64,000 nucleotides of DNA, from the NCBI GenBank assembly GCA_964610575.1, contig CAZSYX010000003.1:1-64000 (forward strand), written 5' to 3'. Shown one piece after another: positions 19,000 to 26,877 of this stretch (the stretch's first letter is position 1; every line of letters begins with the position of its first letter). Under the pieces are notes generated by a model. The model was given only the letters and a program-made list of their open reading frames with translations, searched no databases and had not been told where the DNA came from. A program made the position numbers and the translations under genes. This DNA comes from JADJWR01 sp964610575 (GTDB taxonomy: Bacteria; Pseudomonadota; Gammaproteobacteria; Burkholderiales; Burkholderiaceae_F).

Positions 19000-20985
19000 A
19001 TGAACTTCTTCGAACACCAGGAAGCCGCGCGCCGGATGAGCCGGCGCCTGGTGGTGCTGTTCGCGCTGGCGGTGATCGCAATCGTGATCGCGGTCAACCT
19101 CACTGCCACCTTCGTCTATCTCGGCTTCTTCCCGCCGCCGCTGCCGCGCGGCTTCTACCTGACCAACACGCTGGTGACGCTGCTGATGATCGGCGCGGGC
19201 ACCTGGTGGGAGACGGCGCGGCTGGCCAGCGGCGGCGAGGCGGTGGCGCAGATGATCGGCGCGCGGCGCGTCGATTCGTCGACGCGGGACCTGGCCGAGC
19301 GCCGGCTGGTCAACGTGGTCGAAGAGATGGCGCTCGCTTCCGGCACGCCGGTGCCGCGTGTGTACGTGATGGACAAGGAGATGTCGATCAACGCCTTCGC
19401 TGCCGGCCACTCACTGCACGACGCGGTGATTGCAGTCACGCGCGGGACGCTGACGAGGCTGACCCGCGACGAACTGCAGGGCGTGATCGCGCACGAGTTC
19501 AGCCACATCCTGAACGGCGACATGCGCCTCAATATCCGCCTGATCGGCGTGCTGTTCGGGCTGCTGATGCTGTCGATGTTCGGTCGCTTCATGCTGGAGA
19601 TCGGACGCGGCAGCCGCGACAGCCGCGGCGGACTGGCGGCGCTGGTCATTGCCGGCGTCGCGCTATGGATCCTCGGCTATGTCGGCGTCTTCTTCGGCCG
19701 CCTGATCAAGGCCGCGGTGTCGCGCCAGCGCGAGTATCTGGCCGATGCGAGCAGCGTGCAGTTCACCCGCAATCCGGACGGCATCGGCGGCGCGCTGCGC
19801 AAGATCGGCGGCCTGACGCTGCCCGGCGAGCCCGGCAGTCGTATCGGGCATCCGCACGCGGAAACGCTGTCGCATCTGTTCCTCGGCGCCGCCAAGCCGA
19901 GCTTCGTCTCCGGTCTGTTCGCCACGCATCCGCCGCTGGCGGCGCGCATCCGGCGCATCTATGGGCGGGAGCTGCCGATGCTGCCGGCCACCGAGTTGCC
20001 GCTCGCCGAAGCGCTTGCCGCGACCGGTGCGGCGAAGCCGCCTGCGGGTGGCGCCGAAGCAGCGGCGGCCGTCAGCCCGCTGTCGGCGCTGGTGGCCGAG
20101 CCGCAGCGCGGCGAGTGGCTGGCGCAGTCGATCGGCGCGGCGAGCGTCGACGGTCACGAACTCGCACAGGCCGTGCTGCGCCTGCCGGGTGAGGCGCAGT
20201 TGGAGGCGGCGCTGGTCGACAGCGCGCAGGTGCAGCTCGTCGTGCTGGCGATGCTGATCGAGAAGGACAAGCCTTTTTCGGGCCAGCAACGGCAGCTGGT
20301 GGCCGAGGCATTCGGCATCGAGGCGGCGCAGCAGGTCGATGCCTTCCACGAGTCGATCCAGCGACTGCCGCCGGGGCTGCGCCTGCCGCTGCTCGACCGC
20401 GCCGGGCCGACGCTGCTGAAGCTTGCCGCTTCGATGCGCGAGCGGTTGCTGCTGCTCGTGCATGGGCTGATCCGCGCCGATGGGCGAGTGACGCTGCACG
20501 AGTTCCTGCTCTTCACGGTGCTCAGACGACGCATCGGCCGCGACGCCAACCGGCCGGTGCCGGTCCGCTTCACGAGCCTGACGCCCCTGCAGGCGGAGGT
20601 GGGGCTGGTGATGTCGCTGCTGGCCAGCGTGCGGCTGCCCGAGCGCCCGGAGCATGCCTACAACGCGGGCGTGCTGCTGCTCAGCGGGATCGAGCCGTCG
20701 CGCGTGCCGACCGAGGCCATCGACCTCGATGCGGTCGCTCGCGCCCTCGATCGTCTGAACCAGCTGGCCCCGCTCGTGAAGCCGCGGCTGATCAAGGCCT
20801 GCGCGGCGGTGGCGTTCGTCGACGGCGAGACCCACTGGAAGGCGGCCAGCTGCCTGCGCACCATCTGCGCCGCCCTCGATGCGCCGCTGCCGCCGCAACT
20901 GCGCGAGGATGCCGGCACTCTCGGCGGGCAGGAACCGGCTCCGCGCGCCAATCAGGTCGCCGGCGTCCAGCGAAGCCTGCTGTAG
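19000..20985 (+). CDS. M48 membrane metalloprotease with C-terminal TerB-like extension
   Basis: A membrane-embedded zinc protease related to HtpX. The 661-aa protein has two N-terminal membrane spans (about 16-45 and 52-68), the HExxH site His165-Glu-Phe-Ser-His169 with the third ligand Glu245 in QREYLADASSVQF, and two more helices between (about 182-205 and 212-235). From about residue 330 a soluble, mostly helical region of about 330 residues follows. Its segment RERLLLLVHGLIRADGRVTL resembles TerB-type tellurite-resistance modules. HtpX itself is about 290 aa, so this is a large fusion. It is paired with lemA. Quality control of membrane proteins is a family-based inference. Confidence 0.9.
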   Translation: MNFFEHQEAARRMSRRLVVLFALAVIAIVIAVNLTATFVYLGFFPPPLPRGFYLTNTLVTLLMIGAGTWWETARLASGGEAVAQMIGARRVDSSTRDLAERRLVNVVEEMALASGTPVPRVYVMDKEMSINAFAAGHSLHDAVIAVTRGTLTRLTRDELQGVIAHEFSHILNGDMRLNIRLIGVLFGLLMLSMFGRFMLEIGRGSRDSRGGLAALVIAGVALWILGYVGVFFGRLIKAAVSRQREYLADASSVQFTRNPDGIGGALRKIGGLTLPGEPGSRIGHPHAETLSHLFLGAAKPSFVSGLFATHPPLAARIRRIYGRELPMLPATELPLAEALAATGAAKPPAGGAEAAAAVSPLSALVAEPQRGEWLAQSIGAASVDGHELAQAVLRLPGEAQLEAALVDSAQVQLVVLAMLIEKDKPFSGQQRQLVAEAFGIEAAQQVDAFHESIQRLPPGLRLPLLDRAGPTLLKLAASMRERLLLLVHGLIRADGRVTLHEFLLFTVLRRRIGRDANRPVPVRFTSLTPLQAEVGLVMSLLASVRLPERPEHAYNAGVLLLSGIEPSRVPTEAIDLDAVARALDRLNQLAPLVKPRLIKACAAVAFVDGETHWKAASCLRTICAALDAPLPPQLREDAGTLGGQEPAPRANQVAGVQRSLL

Positions 20986-20999
20986 CTCGCCGCCGCGCG

Positions 21000-21719
21000 C
21001 TACTTCAGTGCGCCGAAGACCTTGCGCACGATCGCGCTGCTCGCCCCGACCGGGTTGCTGCGGATCTTGCGTTCTTCCTCGCCGATCATGAAGTACAGGC
21101 CGTCGAGCGCCTTGTCGGTGACGTGGTTCTCGATGCGCACCACGCCACTGCCGCCCAGACCCAGCTTGCCGGCCTGGTCGGCCAGGCCGTTGTACTGCTG
21201 GGCCAGGCCGATCTTCTCGGTCGTCTTCCTGACGATAGGCAGGAAGCGTTCGGTCAGCGGCGCCCGCGTCTTGCTGGCGAAGAACTTCGTCACCGAGTCA
21301 TCGCCACCGGTCAGGATTGCCTTGGCATCAGTCACGCTCATCGACTTCACTGCATTGACCAGCAACTCCTGGGCCTGCGGCACGGCCTGTTCGGCGGCGC
21401 GGTTGACGCCGAGTTTCAGCGCATCGATGTCCTTGCCGAAACCGGCGAACTTCAGCGCCTTCTCCGAGCGCCGCAGCCAGTCAGGCAGCGGGATGCGCAG
21501 CTTGTCGCTGCCCCAGAAGCCGTCCTGGCGGCCGAGCAGTTGCACGGCGGTCGTTGCGCCCGTCTCGAGAGCGCCCTTCAGCCCGGCGGTGGCGTCGCTG
21601 TCGGTGAGCGCGGCAAGCTGGGCGTGCGCTTCGCGCCAGAACAGTCCCGGCGCTGCGGCGGCCATGGCGAGGATGGCGAGTGCAGCACGGCGTTGCGCAC
21701 AAGGCTGCAATCGTTTCAT
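21000..21719 (-). CDS. DUF4197 domain-containing periplasmic protein
   Basis: A 239-aa exported protein of the DUF4197 family, function unknown. It has a Sec signal with a possible twin-arginine-like start (MKRLQPCAQRRAALAILAMA and a cleavage region near AHA). The DUF4197 body follows: GLKGALETGATTAVQLLG, the IPLPDWLRR motif, MSVTDAKAILTGGDDSVTKF and a C-terminal DKALDGLYFMIGEEERKIR. A strong AGGAGGGAGA lies just upstream of the ATG at 21719, which decides the start over an upstream in-frame ATG at 21794. It ends 14 bases from the convergent M48 gene. Confidence 0.87.
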   Translation of the reverse strand: MKRLQPCAQRRAALAILAMAAAAPGLFWREAHAQLAALTDSDATAGLKGALETGATTAVQLLGRQDGFWGSDKLRIPLPDWLRRSEKALKFAGFGKDIDALKLGVNRAAEQAVPQAQELLVNAVKSMSVTDAKAILTGGDDSVTKFFASKTRAPLTERFLPIVRKTTEKIGLAQQYNGLADQAGKLGLGGSGVVRIENHVTDKALDGLYFMIGEEERKIRSNPVGASSAIVRKVFGALK

Positions 21720-22017
21720 TTTCTCCCTCCTGAAGCGTCTTGCGGAGGATGCGGCCGGGGAGACACGGGAACGACTCTCGACAAACCCGTTCATTCGTCT
21801 CCGTCAGTTGATCCATCGACAGAGTGCCACGCGCAGCGAAAACGAAGCTGCTCTTTGGTCAACGGATCGTCGATCACAGCCGGACCAGGGCGGCGGTCCA
21901 GCGCGGCGCGCCGTCTGCGTACGCACTTCGACGGCTGCCTTGGCGCTCTCGCTCGCCCGCGTTCAGCGGCGCGTCTGAGGCCGGCCGGTCCGACAGCCGG
22001 CCGCGGTCGCTGTCAGC
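21720..22017. other. 298-bp non-coding spacer
   Basis: It lies between the DUF4197 gene and the small membrane-protein gene upstream of it on the same strand. It holds the DUF4197 ribosome site at its left end and a GC-rich inverted repeat, GGCCGGC (21979-21985) with GCCGGCC (21996-22002), just after the stop of the small gene, a possible terminator without a T-run. I see no convincing coding frame, tRNA or repeat element in it. Confidence 0.5.
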
Positions 22018-22278
22018 TCAGCGGCGCTGCAGGCGGAAGACGATCACTCCCACCGCTGCCGGCGCTGCCGCCCACAGGAGCGCGAAAGCTGCCGAGGCGG
22101 TGGCGTTTCCGCTGCCGCGGTCGAAGTAGAAGAACAGCGCCGCCAGCGCCGCGGTGATCGCGGCCACCGCAATCGCACCGCCGCGGCGCGCCAGCAGCCA
22201 CGGGTAGAGAAAGATTCCGCCGCCGACCAGTGCGATGACGGTGACCGCGCCGGCCAGCGAGTTGGGCACCGCAGGCAT
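22018..22278 (-). CDS. small hypothetical membrane protein
   Basis: An 86-residue predicted membrane protein with about three hydrophobic segments (LAGAVTVIALVGGGIFLYPW, GAIAVAAITAALAALFFYF and FALLWAAAPAAVGVIVF) and a basic tail (RLQRR). It begins 10 bases after the lipA stop on the same strand, so it is probably the last gene of a lipA transcript. I do not recognise a family, and the ribosome site is weak. Against it: small hydrophobic frames arise easily in GC-rich DNA. In its favour: codon use is sensible and the alternating hydrophobic/basic pattern suits a real membrane protein. Confidence 0.5.
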   Translation of the reverse strand: MPAVPNSLAGAVTVIALVGGGIFLYPWLLARRGGAIAVAAITAALAALFFYFDRGSGNATASAAFALLWAAAPAAVGVIVFRLQRR

Positions 22279-22287
22279 CGGCTGCCA

Positions 22288-23274
22288 CTAGACGACGCCC
22301 GCGGCATGCGCCTGCGCATCGGCGTGGTACGAACTGCGCACGAGCGGGCCGACGGCGGCATGGCTGAAGCCCATCGACTTTGCCTCGCGCTCGAACATGG
22401 CGAAGGTCTCGGGCGTCACGTAGCGCCGCACCGGCAGGTGGTGGTTGCTCGGCGCCAGGTACTGGCCGATGGTGATCATGTCCACGTTGTGCGCGCGCAG
22501 GTCGCGCATCACCTGCACGATTTCCTCGTCGGTCTCGCCCAGGCCGACCATCAGCCCGCTCTTGGTCGGCACGCCGGGCACGCGGCGCTTGAATTGCTGC
22601 AGCAGCGACAGCGAGTGCGAGTAGTCGGAGCCCGGCCGCGACTCGCGATAAAGGCGCGGCACCGTCTCGAGGTTGTGGTTCATCACGTCCGGCGGCGCCG
22701 CCTCGAGGATGGCCAGTGCACGGTCGAGCCGGCCGCGGAAATCGGGCACCAGGATCTCGATGCGGGTGGCGGGCGACAGGTCGCGCACCGCGCGGATGCA
22801 GTCGACGAAGTGCTGCGCGCCGCCGTCCTTCAGGTCGTCGCGGTCGACCGAGGTGATGACGACATAGCGAAGCTTCAGTGCGGCAATGGTGCGCGCCAGG
22901 TTCAGCGGTTCGTCGGCATCGAGCGGATCGGGGCGGCCGTGGCCGACGTCGCAGAAGGGGCAGCGGCGCGTGCACTTGTCGCCCATGATCATGAAGGTCG
23001 CCGTGCCCTTGCCGAAGCACTCGCCGATGTTCGGGCACGAGGCTTCCTCGCACACGGTGTGCAGCCGGTGCTCGCGCAGGATGTTCTTGATCTCGTAGAA
23101 GCGCGTCGTCGGCGAGCCGGCGCGGACACGGATCCACTCAGGCTTGCGCGCCGGCACGGTGTCGGCGACGAACTTCAGCGGGAACTTCCTGACTACCGGC
23201 GCCGTCTTCGCCTCGCCCTTCTTCTTGGCGAAGGGGTCCTTTGGCGGTGCGCCCGGCGGGGCTTCGTTGCTCAT
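22288..23274 (-). CDS. lipA: lipoyl synthase
   Basis: A radical-SAM enzyme that inserts two sulfurs into octanoyl groups on lipoyl domains. The 328-aa protein has both iron-sulfur motifs: auxiliary cluster Cys75, Cys80, Cys86 (CEEASCPNIGEC) and radical-SAM cluster Cys101, Cys105, Cys108 (CTRRCPFC). The C-terminal RSSYHAD contains the conserved serine ligand. The N-terminus is Lys-rich and disordered. It follows lipB on the minus strand with a 55-base gap, completing lipoate assembly. Confidence 0.97.
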   Translation of the reverse strand: MSNEAPPGAPPKDPFAKKKGEAKTAPVVRKFPLKFVADTVPARKPEWIRVRAGSPTTRFYEIKNILREHRLHTVCEEASCPNIGECFGKGTATFMIMGDKCTRRCPFCDVGHGRPDPLDADEPLNLARTIAALKLRYVVITSVDRDDLKDGGAQHFVDCIRAVRDLSPATRIEILVPDFRGRLDRALAILEAAPPDVMNHNLETVPRLYRESRPGSDYSHSLSLLQQFKRRVPGVPTKSGLMVGLGETDEEIVQVMRDLRAHNVDMITIGQYLAPSNHHLPVRRYVTPETFAMFEREAKSMGFSHAAVGPLVRSSYHADAQAHAAGVV

Positions 23275-23329
23275 CGGGCTACCTTATCGCTGCGCTCGAA
23301 GAATTCGCGCTTGGGGCGGCCCGGCGCGC

Positions 23330-23983
23330 TCATGCAGTGAAGTGCTGCTGCAGGCGGGCGACGAGGCGGTCGGCCGCCGCGCGCCAGGTGATCGAGACGC
23401 CGAGTGTAGACAAGTCGACCGTCGGCAGACCCGCATAGCCGCAGGGGTCGATGCGGGAAAAGGGCGCCAGGACCATCGCCACGTTCAGCGCCACGCCGTG
23501 GTAACTGCAGCCGCGGCTTACCTTGATGCCGAGGGCGGCGATCTTGGCGAAGCCGGCCAGTTCGCCGCCGGCACGCGAGGTCGGGTCGCGCACATACACG
23601 CCCGGGGCGCCGCGCACGCGCTGCGCGGCCACGTCCGATTCCTCGAGAGTCTGGATCACCGACTGCTCGATCCGGTAGACGAGTTCCTTGACGAAGATGC
23701 CGAGCCGGCGCAGGTCGATCAGCGTGTAGACGACCACCTGGCCGGGGCCGTGATAGGTCACCTGGCCACCGCGGTCGGTGGCCACGACCGGGATGTCGCC
23801 GGGATCGAGCAGGTGCTCGCGGCGGCCACCCTGGCCGAGCGTGAACACCGGCGGATGCTCGACGATCCACAGTTCGTCGACCGTGTCGGCCGTGCGCGCG
23901 GCGGTGAATTCGCGCATGGCCTGCCAGGTTGGCAGGTATTCGACGCGGCCGAGGTCGCGTACGACAGGCCCCGCAGTCAGCAC
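23330..23983 (-). CDS. lipB: lipoyl(octanoyl) transferase
   Basis: Transfers octanoate from acyl carrier protein to lipoyl domains, the step before LipA. The 217-aa protein shows GGQVTYHGPGQ, catalytic Lys147 in FAKIAALGIKV, SRGCSYHGVALNV and catalytic Cys181 in IDPCGYAGL. The start is a GTG at 23983, because the only upstream reading is closed by the ybeD stop 11 bases away and the next ATG would remove conserved sequence. It lies between ybeD and lipA. Confidence 0.96.
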   Translation of the reverse strand: MLTAGPVVRDLGRVEYLPTWQAMREFTAARTADTVDELWIVEHPPVFTLGQGGRREHLLDPGDIPVVATDRGGQVTYHGPGQVVVYTLIDLRRLGIFVKELVYRIEQSVIQTLEESDVAAQRVRGAPGVYVRDPTSRAGGELAGFAKIAALGIKVSRGCSYHGVALNVAMVLAPFSRIDPCGYAGLPTVDLSTLGVSITWRAAADRLVARLQQHFTA

Positions 23984-23994
23984 CGTGTTCCCGC

Positions 23995-24267
23995 CTATAG
24001 CACCACCTTGACCAGCGGGTGGCTCGTCAGCGCGCGATACAGGTTGTCGAGCTGCTCGCGCGAGGTGGCGTTGATGGTCGCCGTCACCGACAGGTAGTTG
24101 CCCTCGCGCGAGGCGCGCAGCTCCAGCGTGGCGGCATCGAAGTCGGGCGCGTGCGCCTTCACCACCTCGACGATCGCCTGCGCGAAGTGATCGACGCGGC
24201 GCCCCATCACCTTGATGGGAAACGGCGTCGGAAAGGTGAGCGGCGACTCGCCGTCGGGACTGGTCAT
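23995..24267 (-). CDS. ybeD: YbeD/UPF0250 family protein
   Basis: A 90-aa ACT-like-fold protein (DUF493 family) nearly always found next to lipB; a regulatory or allosteric role in lipoate assembly is suspected but unproven. The conserved parts are LTFPTPFPIKVMGRR, SREGNYLSVTATINATSREQ and the ending YRALTSHPLVKVVL. Its ATG overlaps the stop of the upstream aminotransferase gene by one base (TGATG), indicating translational coupling. Confidence 0.93.
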   Translation of the reverse strand: MTSPDGESPLTFPTPFPIKVMGRRVDHFAQAIVEVVKAHAPDFDAATLELRASREGNYLSVTATINATSREQLDNLYRALTSHPLVKVVL

Positions 24268-25127
24268 CACTGGCGCAGTGCCTCGATCGCCTCGTCGTAG
24301 GCGGCGCGCAGCTTCGCGTACAGCGGCCCGGGCCGGCCGCTGCCGACCGGTTTGCCGTCGAGGGTGACGATCGGCAGGATCTCGCGCGTGGCCGAGGTCA
24401 GCATCAGTTCGTCGCAACTTTCCACTTCGTCCCGGCGCAGCCGCCGCACCTCGAACGGCACGCCGATGCGCTCACACAGTTCGCCGACAAAGCCGTAGCG
24501 GATTCCCTCGAGGATCAACCGGTCGCGCGGCGGCGCGATCACGATGCCGCCGCGCACCACCCACATGTTGCTCGACGAGCCTTCGGTGAGCCAGCCGTCG
24601 CGGAACTGCACTGCCTCGTCGGCGCCGTTTTCGGTGGCGAACTGCCGCGCCAGCACCGCGCCGAGCAGCGACACCGACTTGATGTCGCAGCGCAGCCAGC
24701 GCTCGTCGGCGCGGGTGACCGCGCGCAGTCCCTGTTCGCGCTGCGCCTGCGTCGGCCGCGCGAACGGCGTGGTCATGGCGAACGCGGTCGGCGGCGTGTT
24801 GGCGGGAAACGAGAAGTCGCGCTTGGCCACGCCGCGCGTCACCTGCCAGTAGATGAACTGATTGTCGCTGTCGCAGGTGGCGACCAGCCGCTCGATGAGC
24901 GAGCACCAGCCGGCGCGGTCGAACGGATTGGCCAGGCCGATCTCGCGCGTGCTGCGCTCGAAGCGGGCCAGGTGATTTTCGAGGCGGAACGGCTTGCGGT
25001 AGTACACCGGCACCACTTCGTAGATGCCGTCGCCGAAGATGAAGCCGCGGTCGAGCACCGAGATCTTCGCTTCGGCGAGCGGCAGCCATTCGCCGTTCAG
25101 ATAGCAGGTCGAATGCGGCCAGTCCAT
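24267..25127 (-). CDS. dat: D-amino-acid transaminase (PLP fold type IV)
   Basis: A fold-type IV aminotransferase, most like D-alanine aminotransferase, which interconverts D-amino acids and 2-oxo acids and can supply D-glutamate or D-alanine to the wall. The 286-aa protein has SVLDRGFIFGDGIYEVVPVY, QVTRGVAKRDFSFP (the Dat-type signature), PLP-binding Lys150 in CDIKSVSLL and LTEGSSSNMWVV. It is first of dat-ybeD-lipB-lipA. Branched-chain or aminodeoxychorismate lyase relatives share the fold, but the RGVAxRDxxFP stretch favours Dat. Confidence 0.88.
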   Translation of the reverse strand: MDWPHSTCYLNGEWLPLAEAKISVLDRGFIFGDGIYEVVPVYYRKPFRLENHLARFERSTREIGLANPFDRAGWCSLIERLVATCDSDNQFIYWQVTRGVAKRDFSFPANTPPTAFAMTTPFARPTQAQREQGLRAVTRADERWLRCDIKSVSLLGAVLARQFATENGADEAVQFRDGWLTEGSSSNMWVVRGGIVIAPPRDRLILEGIRYGFVGELCERIGVPFEVRRLRRDEVESCDELMLTSATREILPIVTLDGKPVGSGRPGPLYAKLRAAYDEAIEALRQ

Positions 25128-25220
25128 CGTTGTCCTCGTCGTGCTCGTCGCCGGCCGCGGCAGGGCGCGGCAGGGCGCGGCGGCAAAGGCCGCTATGGTA
25201 GCGGCGCTGGGCGAGCCGCC

Positions 25221-25697
25221 TCAGCGGCGCCGGATGGCGTCGATGAATGCCTGAGCGGCAGCGGCGCCGTGGGCCATGGCGACCAGGCGCTCCGCCTCGC
25301 GGATCAGCGGGCGCAGTTCGTCGCCGCTTTTCGCTGCTTCGATGGCCATCGCGAGCCGGTCGGCCGCCGGGCCGAGCAGGTCGTTGATCGCCCGCACCGC
25401 GCGCGTTTTGGCCTCCTGCACGGTGGTCATCTCCGCTTCCGGGATCGTGGTGGAAGCGCCCTGCACGGTGTTGGTGCCGCCGGTGGTGCTGCCGACCAGC
25501 GCAATGAATTCGCCCTGCTCGAGCACGCCCAGCGACTCCTCGATCCCGGAGGGCACGATCGCCGCCAGCTGATCGACGTCGCGCACGCCGTCGATCAGGA
25601 TCAGCAGCCGGCGCTGGGCGAGCGAAAGCGCGCCGCTGCGCGCGGCAAGCTCTGCCGCGCCCTTGGGCGTCTTGCCGAACACGCGCAGGTCAGCCAT
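25221..25697 (-). CDS. hypothetical protein, betaproteobacterial type
   Basis: A 158-aa soluble protein I cannot assign. The N-terminal part (MADLRVFGKTPKGAAELAAR to about residue 60) reads like a small winged-helix or PilB-type module (LSLAQRRLLILIDGVRDVDQ). A low-complexity Thr/Gly linker (STTGGTNTVQGASTT) follows, then a helical region rich in Ala, Glu and Arg (AKTRAVRAINDLLGPAADRL). The frame continues upstream to 25799, but the ATG at 25697 gives a sensible N-terminus. No cysteines or signal peptide. It sits between dat and an alpha/beta hydrolase on the same strand, not obviously in either unit. Confidence 0.72.
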   Translation of the reverse strand: MADLRVFGKTPKGAAELAARSGALSLAQRRLLILIDGVRDVDQLAAIVPSGIEESLGVLEQGEFIALVGSTTGGTNTVQGASTTIPEAEMTTVQEAKTRAVRAINDLLGPAADRLAMAIEAAKSGDELRPLIREAERLVAMAHGAAAAQAFIDAIRRR

Positions 25698-25802
25698 CGC
25701 GATCGTTACCAGTCGAGGCGCCAATGCTCGCAGAAAAACGCCGCCTGGCAGCCCCGGTGAACGGATGAATCCTTGCGGCTCAGCAGCCAGCGCCAGCACG
25801 CG

Positions 25803-26456
25803 TCAGGGATGGGCGCCGCGCGCCAGCACGTGCTCGCAGACCAGCCTTTTCAGCGTCGACAGCCGGCGATGGAAGAAGTGGTCGGCGCCCGGCATGACCA
25901 CCACCGGCAGGTCCTGTGGCCGCGCCCACTCGAAGACCTGCGCCAGCGGAACGGTCTCGTCGAATTCGCCGTGGATCACCAGCGTCTCGGCGGCCACGGC
26001 GGGCATCGGCCACTTTCCCGCTGCCGATCCGACCAGGATCAGGTGCGACGCCGGCGGTGCCAGGCGTGCCGCTGCCTGCGCAGCCACGAAACTGCCGAAG
26101 GAGAAACCGGCCAGTGCACGCGGCAGCCCTTCGACGTCGCGTCCCAGCCACTGCGGCGCCGAGCCGATCACGTGGAGGAAGTCGTCGGTCTCGCCGCGAC
26201 CGTGGTCGTGCTCGCCTTCGCTGGCGCCGACACCGCGGAAGTTCGGACGCACCGCCAGCCAGCCCATGCTGGTGAACGCACGGGCAAGCGTCGCCGCCAC
26301 CTTGTTCTCCAGTGTGCCGCCATAGAGCGGATGCGGATGGCCGATGAAGGCGAGCCCGGCCGGCGCACCTTCGGGCGCATCGACGGCAAGCTCGATGCGG
26401 CCGACCGGGCCGTCGATCAGCCGCCGTTCGCTGCGGATGTGCAGGCGGGCGGTCAT
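25803..26456 (-). CDS. alpha/beta hydrolase
   Basis: A 217-aa cytoplasmic serine hydrolase, substrate unknown. The catalytic triad can be read: nucleophile Ser in GFSFGSF, Asp in HGEFDETVP and His in GADHFFHRR. An oxyanion HPHPLYGG motif follows the first strand (GLAFIGHPHPLYGGTLENKV), which is typical of a bacterial dienelactone-hydrolase-like subfamily. I took the ATG at 26456, not the TTG just before it. It follows the ferredoxin gene by about 50 bases on the same strand. Confidence 0.88.
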   Translation of the reverse strand: MTARLHIRSERRLIDGPVGRIELAVDAPEGAPAGLAFIGHPHPLYGGTLENKVAATLARAFTSMGWLAVRPNFRGVGASEGEHDHGRGETDDFLHVIGSAPQWLGRDVEGLPRALAGFSFGSFVAAQAAARLAPPASHLILVGSAAGKWPMPAVAAETLVIHGEFDETVPLAQVFEWARPQDLPVVVMPGADHFFHRRLSTLKRLVCEHVLARGAHP

Positions 26457-26505
26457 CAAGCGCTTTCGCTCTGCCCGCCCATGGACTCCGAAACGCCTGG
26501 CTGGC

Positions 26506-26826
26506 TCAAGCGCTGTCCGGCAGGCGCAGCCGTTCGACCGGCTCGCCGCCGACGAGGTGACGGTCGATGATCTCGTCGATGTCGTGTTCGTCGACGTAGG
26601 TGTACCAGACCGCTTCCGGGTAGACGACCAGGCAAGGTCCCTCGTCGCAGCGGTCCAGGCAGCCGGCCTTGTTGATGCGGACCATGCCCTTGCCGCTCAG
26701 GCCAAGCGCCTTGACGCGGGCCTTCGCGTGGCCCTGCAGGCGCTCTGCGTCGTGCGCCGCGCAGCAGGCACGGCCGTCGTCGCGCCGGTTCAGGCAGAAG
26801 AAGACGTGTCGTTGGTAGTAGCTCAT
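26506..26826 (-). CDS. thioredoxin-like (2Fe-2S) ferredoxin
   Basis: A 106-aa ferredoxin of the thioredoxin-like [2Fe-2S] type (as in Shethna and NuoE folds). Cluster cysteines are the first Cys in HVFFCLNRR and a group in INKAGCLDRCDEGPCLVVYP; an extra CC pair lies at RACCAAHD. The rest (KGMVRINK, VWYTYVDEHDIDEIIDRHLV) matches the family. It is a small electron carrier of unknown partner, in line with the hydrolase and VanZ genes on the minus strand. Confidence 0.88.
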   Translation of the reverse strand: MSYYQRHVFFCLNRRDDGRACCAAHDAERLQGHAKARVKALGLSGKGMVRINKAGCLDRCDEGPCLVVYPEAVWYTYVDEHDIDEIIDRHLVGGEPVERLRLPDSA

Positions 26827-26877
26827 GGGCGATTCTCGCGAAAGGCCGATTCTACGAAGCGGCCGCTGGCGCAGCGC

